DNA from: Triatoma infestans
Lineage: Eukaryota > Arthropoda > Insecta > Hemiptera > Reduviidae
DNA length: 64,000 nt
Assembly (NCBI GenBank): GCA_011037195.1
Contig: JAAEAF010001086.1
Span: 57,696 to 121,695 of the forward strand
Direction: 5' to 3'
The translations under genes were made by a program, and so were the position numbers. Below the pieces are notes generated by a model that saw only the letters and a program-made list of their open reading frames with translations, made no database searches and had not been told where the DNA came from. Shown here in pieces: positions 21,021-32,449 of the stretch (within the stretch, counting starts at the first letter, position 1; every line of letters starts with the position of its first letter).

Positions 21021-21986
21021 ACTTTCTCTTACTCCTAGTAAAAGGAAGTATTGTAATCGCGTCAAATTTTCACCGGAAATATCCGTTTTGAGGTCCCCTC
21101 AGTCCAAAAAAGTGGTTTTTAGAAAATGGTCTATGTGTGTGTGTTCACAGCTCAAAAATGAAAAACCGTAGAAAATTCAAACATGATATTCCGTTTAGGT
21201 ATCACCATGGGATCCGACAGTAAGTTTTCTGTCAAAATTCCTCAACCGGAAGTACCACTTTACAAGTTAGTATTTTTACTTTTTTTGCGTTTTTCACAAA
21301 AATAGCTCCGACGACTTTCTTTAAACTTGTTATATCAACTACATCTACAAAGAGCTACAACTTTTATTTAAAACATTTCTCTGGGAAAATTCATTTAAGG
21401 GCACTTTTGGGGGTGGAGGTGGGGTTACGGTTTCCTCTAAACTGCTATTTCAGTTTAATATACAATTCTGTCATCTAAATAATGTTAATTAGAATTAAAT
21501 ATGTTGTTGAAATTCCGAGTTTTTGAAAAAAATCGGATGACTGGAAGTGCGTTTACTTTACCACTTTACTAAATGATTTTTGTTCACTTTTTCGCGATTT
21601 TCTCGAAAGTGGTTCCGACGATTTTTTTTTTAAACTTCGTACATAAACTACAAATACAAAGATGTACAACTTTTATTTAAAATATTTCTCTGGGAAAATT
21701 CATTTAAAGGCATTTTTAAGGGAGGGGTGGGTTTATGCTTTTCTCTAAAGTGCTATCCTAGTTGATTATACAATTCTATCATCCAACAAATTAATTAGAA
21801 ATAAATAGATGGCTAAATTCCGAGTTTCAAGAAAATTAATAAACCGGAATTTGCGCTTTTACTGAACAGTTTTTTTCAGTTTTCGACAAATTTCATTAAA
21901 TTTGGTACACTTAACAATAAAATTTGTCAATTATAATTTTGAGATCTGGAGTAAAGAGAAAGTTGTGTGTGTTTCACAGCAGATTT
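21021..21986 (-). repeat. Tandem-monomer repeat, near full length
   Basis: Right terminus (plus-strand left) reads ACTTTCTCTTACTCC and the other end GGAGTAAAGAGAAAGT (about 21968-21983 region), giving the inverted termini. Three monomers are visible through repeated 'CCGGAAGT', 'AAAGAGCTACAACTTTTATT', 'CTGGGAAAATTCATTTAAGG' and 'CTCTAAACTGCTATTTCAG'-type blocks. Non-coding. Confidence 0.8.
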
Positions 21987-22699
21987 TCTTTTTTCGTTTG
22001 AAAAAGTGTTTATTATACGATAAAGTTTGATAACATCATTGTTATGATTTAAATTTAGATGTAAAGGGTCTGGAAATACGTCATATATACCGGACAAGTA
22101 ATAAACGGATGTTCCAGATTTTTTTGCCTTATTTGACTTACATAGTATACAATTTTTGGGGTGATTAATTTTATATATTGCGTGTTGACGACTCTAAATT
22201 TATATATGTGTGGCCCAGATAGTCTCAGCTGCACAAAAATCTCTATTACGCTAAAGGAAATATTTGTTTTTTTAGATACTATGGCATGAATTTAGTTGAA
22301 AATTAGAACTTGCCCAAAATATATTAAAAGCAATTTTATTAATTTTAGTCAATTCCGGTAGACATGGTTATTCTGTATGTCTAGTTAAAATAGTATTAAT
22401 TTTTTTTTGAGTCATTAGCGCTTTACGAATTAAGAGGGCTCCACTCGAGCTAAGAGGGCGCCTTTCTTTTTGCACAACTTCCATTGCAACTTCCCTTGGA
22501 AGTGGCATGGAGCCGGGTGATATTATGGTTTGACTGCCCCTTCTTCCCCACTTTAACCATCGAAACCAGTCGACGGAGGGGAGAAATTGGCAATCACTTA
22601 CTGACGCCATCCTTTTCCTTTCCCAGTTAAATGGAGTGGCTTCCTTCATAATAAAATTATTTTAAGGTGTGCCACTGCTTGCTGCACATCCGTTATACT
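21987..22699. other. Unassigned stretch with a less AT-rich core
   Basis: 22420-22660 is less AT-rich and holds a 93-codon minus-strand frame (22368-22649, with SPGSMPLPREVAMEVVQ). I recognise no domain. The repeated GAGGGCTCCACTCGAG / GAGGGCGCC text suggests a transposon 5' region more than a host exon. Confidence 0.3.
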
Positions 22700-23225
22700 T
22701 CATATTTTATGTCACTAACCAACTAATATTAATCAAAAATTGGGGTCAAGTACTTTATGAAAATATTCCTTGCACCCCCAAATAAAATTCTAGTCTAAAT
22801 ACATATATACCAACGTTCATACCAGTAATTTCGTTCATGCTAATAAATACATTCACGCTGATAAATACATTCAATCTGCTAACTACACTCTCACTGGAAA
22901 CATGCATACAGTGGGGAGGGTACTCTATATTCCAATCCCCCAGTCAACTAAAACCTAATATAATCTATTCTAAATTTTGTTGTATTAATTTATGCTTTTT
23001 ACAACCTCAAATAACTCTTTGATGTTATAGGCTCCTGCCTATGTGTTTGCAGAGCCTGACACCCTTCCAGAACGTGTGGTTACTGTTAGTCTTTCCCTGC
23101 AGAGTGGACATCTAGGTCTTCTTCCACCCCACCAGTAGATGCCCATGAGTTATAAGTGTATGCCCGATCCTGAGCCTCCTAAGTATATTCTCGCCGCGGG
23201 ACGTTCTCGACCGAAAATAGTATTA
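22700..23225 (-). pseudogene. LINE C-terminal remnant with Cys knuckle and 3' UTR
   Basis: Minus strand reads NVPRRENILRRLRIGHTLI, HGHL, then RRPRCPLCRERLTVT: the 'R..A.L.RLRIGHT..TH.HL' and C-x2-C motifs found at the C-terminus of I/LOA-type LINE proteins. A frameshift lies between them. The 3' UTR runs toward 22700 and is similar to 30830-31035 ('TTCCTCGCACCCC'-like block). Confidence 0.75.
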
Positions 23226-24080
23226 ATATTTCATTTTTTTTTAGTTACTTGATAGTGGTCCCAAATCTTCAGTGTTAATTACTTTTATTTATATAATCTT
23301 TTTACGAAAAAATATTTGAAGTAATTCTGTGGAATTTGTTGCATCAAAATTCAAATTGTTATTCTGTGAGGTTTGTTCAATTATTATTCTCACAGTTTAC
23401 AAACCCAAATATTAGCCTCTGTAATCTGGTGTAACTAGTTTAAAGGAAATTTGATAGCGTAAATAAATTGAGAAAAATTGTATTTCAAATTTGTAAATTG
23501 TATTTCAAAAAAATCTGACACGATTGCAGTACTTTCACTAGAGGCAGTAATAGAAAGTGAAAACACGACAGAGATAAAGTGTGCAATAACAAGAATGTAC
23601 CAAATTAGTTTCATTTTTTATTTTCCTTTTTCTCTCCATAGCCATTATAGATGAATGTTAGTCAGTCAATAAAATTTCAGATCACGTATTTGTGTAATGT
23701 CGGAGGTAAATTTATTCCTTACCTAAGTTAAGTAAAATTAACATGCTTCACCTAAAATAGCTACATTATTTCAAGTGTTATTTTTTTATGTCTTCTATCT
23801 TTTATTATATATACATATAAAATAGAGAAGTGCCTTATCTAGCACACTGAACTGCAATGGCATTCATTTTATTTGTTGGCTTTATTTCATTAACAGCTCA
23901 CATACAAATAAATGTCTACCCTGCTGTGCTCTCGGAACTAAATAGTCTACGAGAGTTAACCTTTTTTCCCAGTTTGTACTAGCTCCAATCCTGAGATAGC
24001 ACCAGTAGTGGCTTCATACAAGTCAAAGATCTAGTCACTTTTAGAAACATGAAAGGACTGCATATTAAGATATATAAAAA
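23226..24080. other. AT-rich stretch, nothing recognised
   Basis: AT-rich text with a local duplication TTGTATTTCAAA (about 23479-23508). No frame or repeat end recognised. Confidence 0.3.
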
Positions 24081-24893
24081 ATCTAGTGTGAAACACTCAT
24101 ACAACTTTCTCTTACTCCAGTTCTTAAAATCGTAATTGACAAATTTTATAGTTTGTGTATCAAATTTAATGAAATACGTCGAAAACTGGAGAAAAAAAAA
24201 AACCGTCCAGTAAAAGCGCACTTCCAGTTTACTAATTTTCTTGAAACTCAGAATTCTGGTCATCTATTTATTTCTAATTCATTTTGTTTGGATGATAGAA
24301 TTGTATAATCAACTATGATAAGCACATTAGAGAAAAAAACATATCCCCACAGTTGTATATCTTTGTATGCGTAGTTTATTTATGAAGTTTCAAGAAAATC
24401 GTCTGTGCCATGTTTGAGAAAATCGCAAAAAAGTTAAAAAAAAAATTTAGTAAAGTGGTAAAGAAAACGCACTTTCACTCATGCGATTTTTTTAAATTCG
24501 GAATTTCAACAACACATCTAATTATAATTAACATTATTTAGATGACAGAATTGTCTCTAATAAACTGAAATAGCACTTTAAATGGAACCGTAACCCCACC
24601 ACTCCCCCCCAAAAGTACCCTTAAATGCATTTGTCTGGAGAAATGTTTCAAATAAAAATTGTAGCTCTTTGTATATGTAGTTGATATACGAAGTTTCAAG
24701 AAAATCGTTGGAGTCATTTTTTTGAGAAAATCGCAAAAAAAAAAAAAAAAAAAACTAGTAAAGTGATACTTCCGGTTGAGGAATTTTGACGTATAACGTA
24801 TTGTCAGATCCCATAGTGATACCTAAACGGGATATCAAGTTTGAACATTCTACGATTTTTCGTTTTGAGCTATGCTGTTCACATACATACTTA
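24081..24893 (+). repeat. Tandem-monomer repeat, right end missing
   Basis: Starts CTAGTGTGAAACACTC and ACTTTCTCTTACTCC, then two full monomers and part of the third up to GAGCTATGCTGTTCACATAC. The right inverted terminus is absent. Same landmarks as 60196-61145. Confidence 0.8.
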
Positions 24894-25288
24894 CAAATTA
24901 TTACTGTAAACACGTGGTGCACTTTCATTTCAATACATATTTATATTACGAATAACAAGAAAATAGTAAAAATTCCCTCAACAAATACTGACGCAGATTA
25001 ACAACAAGCCTTACAATAATAATTTTACAGTAACATAGTGTTACTTATCTCAACATATATTTTATAAAAAGAAAAAAAAAACAAGGAAAATATCTTCCAG
25101 CTGTTGCATATATCATAAACACTTAACCAACAACGCTACAATTATCAATATGCAAAAATAATAATAGATTGGTATTTGTAATTTGTGGATAACAAATATT
25201 TAATTAATATGCAATTACTCCATGTAAATTATATGCTTTTATATATTTTGTAAAAAAAAAAATATTTCAGATAAAAACATTGTGAATC
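24894..25288. other. AT-rich stretch
   Basis: AT-rich with A-runs; no recognised feature. Confidence 0.3.
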
Positions 25289-25325
25289 CTGTGATAATGG
25301 TATGTGAAATGCCGAAACGTTAGGA
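25289..25325 (+). other. CTG-hairpin-GAAACGTT motif (Penelope-like)
   Basis: CTGTGATAATGGTATGTGAAATGCC then GAAACGTTAGGAG: the same layout (CTGAxxA-like start, short stem, CGAAAC) as other motif copies in this window. A solo LTR D has inserted about 20 bp downstream. Assignment to Penelope-like termini is from memory of the motif class only. Confidence 0.3.
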
Positions 25326-25343
25326 GAAATTAAATGTAGAATT

Positions 25344-25662
25344 TGTAACAGGAACCAAAGAGAAGCTCAGTAACCAAAGAGAGTAAAGAGCAAAACTCAA
25401 AACCACTCTCTCGGACTGGAGTGGGAGAAACTGAATAAATATAACGATGGACAGTCCATAAAAACACAGTTGAATTCAGTTCAATACATCCAATCGCTAC
25501 GTGTCATTTTCATACCACTATACCTTAAACATTTCTCTATTGTAAAGTCCAGGCAGTCTGTGTATCTTAATTAATATATTAGTTAACCAGTATTAACCAA
25601 GTCTTCTTCTTATATCATCAACCACACCTAAATTCTCTTCTCCACCTAACACGTCCATTATA
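25344..25662 (+). mobile_element. Solo LTR, family D, with AATT duplication
   Basis: Runs TGTAACAGGAACC ... CGTCCATTATA. AATT is present on both sides (25340-25343 and 25663-25666). TATA-like AATAAATATAACG lies near 25435 and the segment 'TTGTAAAGTCCAGGCAGTC' is shared with the pair at 18642-19287. No interior. Confidence 0.85.
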
Positions 25663-25666
25663 AATT

Positions 25667-25990
25667 CATATTAAAAAAGAAAATAAGGCTGTAAAGTGGT
25701 TCATTCCCTCCTCAACACACCAAGGAAAATCAAAACATTTATAAAAGAATACACAGCCAATAAATAACCACAAGGCATTCCAATTAAATATTAATATATA
25801 TTGTATTACAATGGTAATTTAGAAAAAAAAATTACACTATTGTTTCCCCAGAACCTCCTAAAAAAAAAAAAAATCAAGTTATATATATTTAAAAACTATG
25901 ATATATATGATATATGATATGATATATGATATATATTTATGTATGTTAACTGTACATAAACTTTATAAAAAAATCTTTGGAGCCGTTTTC
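25667..25990. other. AT-rich stretch with TATGATA run
   Basis: Simple-sequence text (GATATATGATATGATATATG, about 25908-25927) and A-runs. No other feature. Confidence 0.35.
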
Positions 25991-26245
25991 ACGAAAATGT
26001 CGCAAAAAAAAAACGAAAATTGAATATTCAGAAATGTCATACTTCCGGTTGATTAATATTGTATTACGGTGGTAGTATTTAAACGGAATACAACTTTTAA
26101 GCTTCCTGCAACTTTTCGTATTTGTGATATTTTATTGGTGCACTCAATCACACACACATACAGACATTTTTTAGTTCTCAAGAGACCACAAAACATGTAT
26201 TTCAAAATTCATGTTTGGCTAATTCTTCCTTTTACTAGGTGTATT
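25991..26245 (+). repeat. Diverged tandem-monomer repeat (right part)
   Basis: 'CATACTTCCGGTTGATTAAT', 'CGGTGGTAGTATTTAAACGG', CACACACACATACAG and 'CAAGAGACCACAAAACATG' match monomer 3 and the right end of intact copies. Confidence 0.55.
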
Positions 26246-27040
26246 ATTATTTTTATTATTATTTGTCTGTGGGGAGGGAACCAAACCCTACGCTATTCAA
26301 AGCCTCACTGGGCCTATATAGCCACCCCAAGAAAAACAACAACAAACCGGGTCTAGAACAAAAATCCAGACCCGGAGCTAATCCATCTAAGATTCACCGC
26401 AGTTCCGAATAAATCGGACAATAACCTTAAGCGGAAATAGCCTAATCTCATCCACAGACATCTTATTCCGACTAAAGGTCCTGAACCTAATTTCCTCCAC
26501 AACCCAGGCAATCAGTCACAAGATGGATGGGTGTTTCCTCCTCTGTCTCGCAGACTCTACAAAATGGATCCGGCATGAGCCCCATTATGTAGTGATGTCT
26601 CCTTAAACCATAATGTCCAGTATGAGATCCAACCAGATGCCTGAGAGAGCTCCGTGAAAAACACAGCAACGTCTCACTAATGGCCCTCTGTCTGGACCCC
26701 CGATGAGCATTTTTGACTGCCGAAAACCAACTGAGGATGAATGCTATGAAGCTGTCCATGTCTGGAAACCTGACAGACATGTGCCAGAAGACACGCCAAC
26801 AGCAGGCCCCGGAACCAATGAAAGTAAGAGAGGCGCCTAATTTGGCAAACCTATCCACATCCACATTCCCAAAAATCCCCATATGACCTGGCACCCAGGC
26901 TAGAAGCACATCATTCAGAGAAAAAAGCTCTTCCAGTCTTTTAGAACATTGTAACACCAACCTGGAAGTGAAGGCACATGAACTCAGCGCCTTCAGCGCA
27001 GCCTGGCTATCCGAGCAGATACAAACACCTTTTAAGTTAG
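26245..27040 (-). mobile_element. I-like LINE, 5'-truncated in RNase H, TAA-type tail
   Basis: Minus-strand copy from AAGGTGTTTGTATCTGCTCG (right end) to the 3' UTR 'CCTCCCCACAGACAAATAAT' followed by an (AAT)n tail at 26245-26262. The family copy at 37912-38694 starts at the same base of the element. Codes for the end of RNase H and a Cys knuckle. Confidence 0.85.
26487..27030 (-). pseudogene. RNase H C-terminus and Cys knuckle of that LINE
   Basis: Begins at the 'VCICSDSQAAL' box, continues through VLQCSKRLEELFSL, then VPGHMGIFGNVDVDRFAKLG, where the last RNase H Asp (VDRF) is kept. It ends with CRVCETEEETPIHLVTDC (C-x2-C-x8-H-x4-C). The frame is open from 26960 to 26487. The missing upstream half means it cannot be an active protein. 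Confidence 0.85.
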
Positions 27041-27565
27041 TGTTACGTACCCTCTCATCTAGGTGTATGTGAAACTTAAAATTAAAAAAAATAATTATAA
27101 GGGATAGGATCAGTGGCAGCGCGCTGAATTCCTGCGGCGAAGAACCATATTCAAATCTAGAAGTACTGCCCTCCGTAATCGTATAGATTTACAGTATACG
27201 ATGGTTCTCAGCAGTTAGTAAGGAAATAATCCAATGTGATTTCATTGTAGTACAGAAAACTGCGCCACATCTCTGCGCAATAACACCTGAAATCTATCAG
27301 CGATTTTCCCAGAACTTCAATATTTTTCCGGGAAAATAATTCAAATACAAAATGGCAGATTTTTATATGTGTAGTTAGGTTCCATGATTAATGAAAAGTC
27401 GATGGAGCTGTTTCTAATAACATTCAGTGATCTTTGTAAAGTCACACGTTCGGATAACCTTCTTTTTTTTCAAATATCATTAAAGATGGCCATTTCTGGT
27501 TGATAGAACTATACGGTGTTCGGGTATTTTCGTATCATTGAAGAGAGATACTCTTTAGAGAAACG
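27041..27565. repeat. Unassigned stretch with diverged repeat fragments
   Basis: 27300-27430 holds 'TTTTCCGGGAAAATAATTC' and 'AAAAGTCGATGGAGCTG', old monomer text. 27090-27240 contains 'GGATCAGTGGCAGCGCG' without an assignment. Confidence 0.35.
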
Positions 27566-27567
27566 AG

Positions 27568-27718
27568 ATTAATTTAGAGGTAGCACACTGGACTTGCAAG
27601 GAGATTCAGACGGGTTTTGAGAACAGTCTGTGCTGAGAGAATCTGATGACTGGCAAATGAACTGGGAAGGGCCCAGGCGCCAATGACACAGACGTTGCCG
27701 CACCATAAACAAAATAAA
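27568..27718 (+). mobile_element. SINE with degenerate tRNA head
   Basis: TTAGAGGTAGCACACTGGAC (A-box region) and CGGGTTTTGAGA (decayed B box) are followed by a body ending GCGCCAATGACACAGACG then an AATAAAG tail. The 3' end is close to that of the SINEs at 33470 and 55681 (GCACCAATGACCATAGATG), so the families appear to share a 3' module. Confidence 0.55.
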
Positions 27719-27806
27719 GCACTTACAAGAAAAAGCTTAATGTTGCAATTCTCCCAGAACCATCCAAAAAATGACTCAAATAAAAGTGATATGCCTATAC
27801 TATGCA

Positions 27807-29411
27807 CAGAGTTGGGCAGTAATTAATTACATGATTATTTAATTACACCTTCAATTACATGAGTAAAATTGGACTGTACTTTCAATAGGAATACAGTTAA
27901 ATGGTCCAAAATATAGAAATAACTGGTTCCAAAGAACAATTACACGGAAGTAATTGTAATATCCAATTACAATTACTGTAATCGTTTTTAGTAATTGCAA
28001 TTACTTCTTTCAATTACTTCTTGTCGCTAGGTAATTGTAATTACAATTAAAATTACCTGTAATTCAATTACAGTTATATGTACTTGTATTTTCAGTAATA
28101 GAATTACAAATACAAAAAAAAAATTGAGTAATTGAACAAAAGTAATCTCTGCCACATTTCCAATCAATAATCCCTTGGGAGAGAGAGAGAGAAACACTTT
28201 ATTCGTAAAGAATTGTCAGTGGGGCTGCTCGACAATGTCAAGTTGCTAACACACAGCTTACCAATCAATCGAACTGACATAAAGAAAGAAAGAGGAAACA
28301 ATACATTATTACACAAATTAAATCATGAAACAGATAATTTTGTTTTGTTATTGTTTTCCACTTTTCGACAACAGACGTGTGTGCGCAAAGTCTAACTGTA
28401 GATGTGGTGGTTAATGATGGCTAGAGAGTCTATAATAATCTCCTCCGTTAGCCTCGGCAATATATTCGGGTCTATACCGACAAAGCAGGTATAATCAAGA
28501 GCCCTAAGAGACTCTGCGATCGCGTGCTTGACCCTGTGATGCCGCCTAGTCACGAGGAGCATATTGTGTGGACAATTTCCGAGCACATGTGCCGGTGTTT
28601 CGTTCTCTCTACCGCATTTGCGGCAGAGGGGTCCAATATCTCCTGCTGAACTCGTGGCAACTCCGGGAACGCCCTTGAGTGGAGCATAATTTATGTTTAA
28701 TTTTATCGCGTTGGTCCACTCCGAGCCTGAGAGCACTTGCTTATTGTAGATGTACTTATTAACTTTGGGAGTCTCCCTGAAGTGACAGGCTCCTATCCCT
28801 TGCCATTTGCACTTCATCCATTCGTTAAAGGACTCTTCTCTCAGTGACTGGCGAATCCTTTTCACTGGGATATGGTCCCGGATGTCCTCCACCTCAATGC
28901 TGAGGCGGTTGACACATTGGCCAACTTCCAACTCAAGGTCAAAAATTCCTTGAAAATGAGGGTCTCGAACTTTACCGAGTTTCTGGGCAATGGACAGCTG
29001 TTGCAGTGGTGCCTCCCCCTCACACCTAAGCAAACCCAGACCTCTAAACCGCCGAGGTGCATACATAAATTCGATCTCCCAATTATCATTAAAAATTGGC
29101 AAAAATTTCAGGAGAATTCAGTCTCTTAAGATGTATCTAATTACTTTTTTTAGTGCATTTTAGTACAATTACTTGTAATTGCATCAAAGTTACTTGAAAT
29201 TGCAAAAGTACAATTACATGTAATTGTATTTGGTAATTGAATTACTTTGGCTCAATCAGTAATTGTAATTGTGAACCACAATTACAATGCTTCAAAAAGT
29301 AATTGCAATTACCAATTACAATTATATGTAATTGTAATTTTATTTCTGCAATTTCAAAATTACAATAATTGGTAAGTAATCGTAATTGTAATTGAAATTA
29401 CGTTTTGCCCA
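27807..29411. mobile_element. hAT-like element with TAATTAC-rich subtermini, host of an R2-like LINE
   Basis: Left end CAGAGTTGGGCAG; right end TTTTGCCCAA, with TGCCCAACTATG matching the left end in reverse (CATAGTTGGGCA). ACTATGCA, 8 bp, occurs at 27799-27806 and 29412-29419, fitting a hAT duplication, although it overlaps the right inverted match. The subterminal 300 bp on each side are packed with both orientations of GTAATTGTAATTAC. No transposase is visible; the centre is an R2-like LINE remnant. Confidence 0.6.
28165..29135 (-). pseudogene. R2-like LINE C-terminal fragment
   Basis: Open minus-strand frame of 236 codons (28392-29102). It reads MYAPRRFRGLGLLRCEGEA, VKRIRQSLREESFNEWM, WTNAIKLNINYAPLKGVPG and the knuckle CRKCGRENETPAHVLGNC (C-x2-C-x8-H-x4-C) followed by RRHHRVKHAIAESLRALDY. 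This order (palm/thumb end, CCHC, 'RHH.V...I') is typical of R2-clade proteins with a C-terminal restriction-like endonuclease; the frame ends before an endonuclease active site is visible. The 3' UTR contains AATAAAGTG near 28200. Nested in the hAT-like element. Confidence 0.75.
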
Positions 29412-29419
29412 ACTATGCA

Positions 29420-30480
29420 GTTATTATGCCGACTTTAAAGAAAAGAAATGGAGCCATTTTTCGAGGTAATTACTGAAAATACTGAAAAAAAAAGAAACAA
29501 TAAAAAACCTTGCAGAAAGTTACCTTCGAGTCAAATGTTATATTCTCAGATGCTGAATATTCAATTTAAGTTTCTTCCAATTTCGAGTCCAGACATCTTC
29601 TCTTATATTTTCTAGTCCTAGGAGATTCTAATGCTCGCTGAGCATGATGGGTAATGTTGTCTATATCGAAAATACATTGCCTCATTAGACTGGCAGTGCA
29701 CTATAAAAAAGGTTCCGAAAATTTGACACATACTTCCCCTTAAACTAATAAGAAAAATGTAAAATTATTAATAATCGTTGATGGAAACTAAGGACAGATA
29801 AAACTTTAATTTTATTTTTTATATTTTCAAGTGGCCTAAGTTTATGAATTTCATATGGATCAATTTAAAAAAAAAAAAATATTTCCAGTCTAACGTTAAC
29901 TCCCAAGCCGAGAAATAATTCCCCAAGCAAAGGAATTTTTAATGAAGCATTCGATTTATAAAAGGAGCATTCTAAAACGATGAAAGACCCCTTCCCCCAC
30001 ATCCCTCTCTGACATCGTTATTTCTAAACGAAGGAAGATAATTCCTTTTGCTATTTTAGTAACTTTTTGCATTCTATATAACGATGCAAAGTATAAAACT
30101 TAGAGACGTTCATGGTGAGGCGGTATACTACGGACAAATAGGATACAACGCTAAGTTTTAAATGGAAATTCTCTAGATGTAATTATATTTTCTGAAAAGG
30201 CTATATAATACAGAATGTTTACTGGTTACTAATGAAAGAAAATGGACTTTTAGTTCACAAAAAAAAAAATCTAGCGAGAAACATACGACTTTCTATTGTT
30301 CCTCTTAATATAGATATATATATATAAAGTTTTATTTAAATTTCAAATTTTGTCCTTTTAACCCAACATAAATAAGCAGTAGATATCGGTGCGGGGACAA
30401 GTGCCAACGTACCAACAGAGGCAGGTAGAGGAATGATTACCTTGGAGAAAGCGCCAACAATATTGAACCAACACATTTGA
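29420..30480. other. AT-rich stretch with diverged repeat fragments
   Basis: 29440-29600 has 'GGAGCCATTTTTCGAG' and related monomer text. 29820-30320 is AT-rich, with 'TCTAGCGAGAAACATACG' near 30271 resembling the repeat's left end. No gene. Confidence 0.35.
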
Positions 30481-30700
30481 ATTTTAACGTCTCAGATTTT
30501 CCTCAGAACCACCAGAAAAATATTACAAATAAAATTGATAGGTTTATATTTTTGTGGCGTCAGCATTCCCAAATTTAAAAGAAATCTTTACAGTCGTTTT
30601 CAAAAAAAAATTCCAAAAAAAACTCAAAAACAAATTTTTGTGTTTTGTGTTTTTTTTTTTTGTGTGTTATTTGAAAGGTGCACAACATCTAAGGTCCTTC
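30481..30700 (+). repeat. Diverged tandem-monomer fragment
   Basis: 'CGTCTCAGATTTTCCTCAG', 'ATTACAAATAAAATTGATAG' and 'TACAGTCGTTTTCAAAAA' are old monomer text. Two short overlapping open frames here are low-complexity artefacts. Confidence 0.4.
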
Positions 30701-30824
30701 GCACCATTTATCTTATCTCTGATGGACACTAATACTGATTGGGTTAAACTACTAGTTACCTAACGAAGAAAAACCTAACGACAACTGGCCTAACATATAA
30801 TAAATCGAACCTATATTATTTCTA

Positions 30825-31035
30825 TAACTACTTGGGGTGGAGTACTTGATATTCCTCGCACCCCTCACGGATCATAGCCTAAAGTAAAACTAATATGTAC
30901 ATTTATTCTAATTTACACTTATCATTACGCATTCATACAGACAAACATACCAATAAATACTTACATACTTAAATGCGCTCATACTAATAAATACTCCCAA
31001 GCAAATAAACACATACACACATTAAAAATGAACAG
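30825..31035 (-). mobile_element. LINE 3' UTR (same family as 22700-23225)
   Basis: Minus-oriented tail: plus-strand 'GGGGTGGAGTACTTGATATT' and 'CCTCGCACCCCTCACGG' match the 3' UTR at 22735-22790 and a further copy at 31690-31830. LTR B is inserted immediately to its right. Confidence 0.5.
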
Positions 31036-31404
31036 TGTAATGACATGGCAGGGTCATAGCAATGTCAAACCTTCACAACACATAACAAAGAAAGAATAAT
31101 TTATAACTAGTGGCCTAGCCGGCTGCTGTCTTCAAGACAAGGCCGCGGCCAAACAAACAAAACCAAGGGTCAATACTTTACATCAAAGCAAGCAACCGCT
31201 AAGGCTGGCCACTGACCTAAATCACTGGTCACCGAAATAACCAAGGTCGCACAAGGTCGCACACTAGGACAGATGTCTTGGTGTGAGTGTTGCTAACACT
31301 AATATATAAACTTCGCCCCATTGGAAGAGGGGATGATTATATGATTATACTTTAATACGTCTTCAAGATCATTATACGAGCAGCAGTTTCCGCGTCCCTA
31401 TACA
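31036..31404 (+). mobile_element. Solo LTR, family B
   Basis: Starts TGTAATGACATGGCAGG. It shares ATTATAACTAGTGGC-type text, a TATA box (CTAATATATAAACTTCGCC, about 31299-31317) and GGAAGAGGGGATGATTAT with the copies at 3080 and 62565. The right end is put at CCCTATACA by alignment to 3080-3623. An ACAG repeat (31032-31035, 31402-31405) would fit only if the LTR ended three bases earlier. Confidence 0.65.
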
Positions 31405-31689
31405 GTTTTTATTTATACTTATTTCCTTAGTTGTTACTTTATTACTTATCATTTTAGTTCATTTATTTTAATCATTCTAAATTATTAGTTATATATCTCC
31501 TATTTATTTCTAAGTATTTCTTGTTAATACTTACCATTACTCACGTTTAAATTATTGTACAAATACAGTCAATTTTTATAAATTCCGTGTTAATAATTCG
31601 AGCACTAACTTCCAAAAATCTCTAAACTAACTTCCGCCTTCGTCAAGACATAAACTTACACTACATTCTTCATACTACACATATAGTAC

Positions 31690-31835
31690 CGGATGGAGTA
31701 CTTCCTCGCACCTTAAACCTAAAACTAACGTATTCATATTATTTACACTACATTCTTTCGTAGCATTCATACCTTGAACCACCCTTCCAGAAGACAGTGA
31801 CTCCCAATTATGTACATTTAAGACACCTACGTGTT
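31690..31835 (-). mobile_element. LINE 3' UTR, second tail copy
   Basis: Plus-strand 'GGATGGAGTACTTCCTCGCA' and 'CCACCCTTCCAGAAGAC' match the LINE end at 22735-23060, compacted by deletions. Confidence 0.4.
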
Positions 31836-32160
31836 GTTCCATTTTTAAGGAAAAATTGCCCCTTTAACAACCCAAACACGTGTTCCTTTCCCCCACCAGC
31901 TACCGTGACTATACCTCTCTTTGACCTAGTTTAAGAGTTAAGTTTTAAAATACAATAATTAAAAAGACCAGTCAGTTATAAACTGAATTTGCTCTGCCCA
32001 AGTCTGTGTTATCACACTGTCTGACAAACGCATCCTGAAGATGGGTGAACCCCCGAAACCGGTCGATGACCACAAAATGAAGCAGGCTACCATGGAAAAT
32101 GTCTCTGATGCTTTCCAGCTTTGCGGAACCAACCACAACAATTATTAGAATTCCACATTT
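31813..32160 (+). repeat. Repeat carrying a hammerhead-like motif, copy 1
   Basis: Matches 37083-37360 ('AACCCAAACACGTGTT', 'TGACCTAGTTTAAGAG', 'GAATTTGCTCTG', 'GAAGCAGGCTACCA', 'AAAATGTCTCTGATGC'). Ends AGCTTTGCGGAACCAACC with AACAATTATT. No coding sequence. The structured motif at 32035-32073 is listed separately. Confidence 0.75.
32035..32073 (+). ncRNA. Hammerhead-like motif, copy 1
   Basis: CTGAAGA fits the core C-U-G-A-N-G-A. It is followed by a short stem (GGG/CCC), then CGAAAC and a second hairpin GGTC-GAT-GACC. This is the order of a hammerhead ribozyme (box 1, stem II, GAAA, stem III). The closing stem III pairs next to the cleavage site are not preserved here, so activity is doubtful. 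Confidence 0.35.
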
Positions 32161-32449
32161 GAAGAATATCGGTTAATCAGAAATGCGACATTACAGAATA
32201 GGTTTTTTTATATTTTTCTTGGGAATTTTATAGAAAACGGTTATATAACGATTTTCTTGAAACTAATTGCACAGATATATAGGCCTATCACTTTTATTTG
32301 TATATTTTTCTGGGGGGGAAAAATCATTTTTAGGTGGTTCTGAGGAATCTGCGATGTTAAATTTTAAATCAATTTCAATATTACTTGCGCTATCTTCAAT
32401 CACTTCTATACCTGCTTTGGTAGATGTTGTCCCCCACCTCTATATTTTT

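Noticed and set aside
22368..22649. 93-codon minus-strand frame in a less AT-rich block, possible host exon
   Set aside because: No recognised domain, splice context not evident, and nearby duplicated short motifs suggest transposon sequence. Kept only as an unassigned stretch.
27820..28140. CRISPR-like or satellite array of TAATTAC units
   Set aside because: Units are irregular, palindromic and in both orientations; they belong to the subterminal region of an inverted-terminus element.
30535..30763. Two overlapping open frames rich in Phe/Lys
   Set aside because: Artefacts of A- and T-runs in a decayed repeat.
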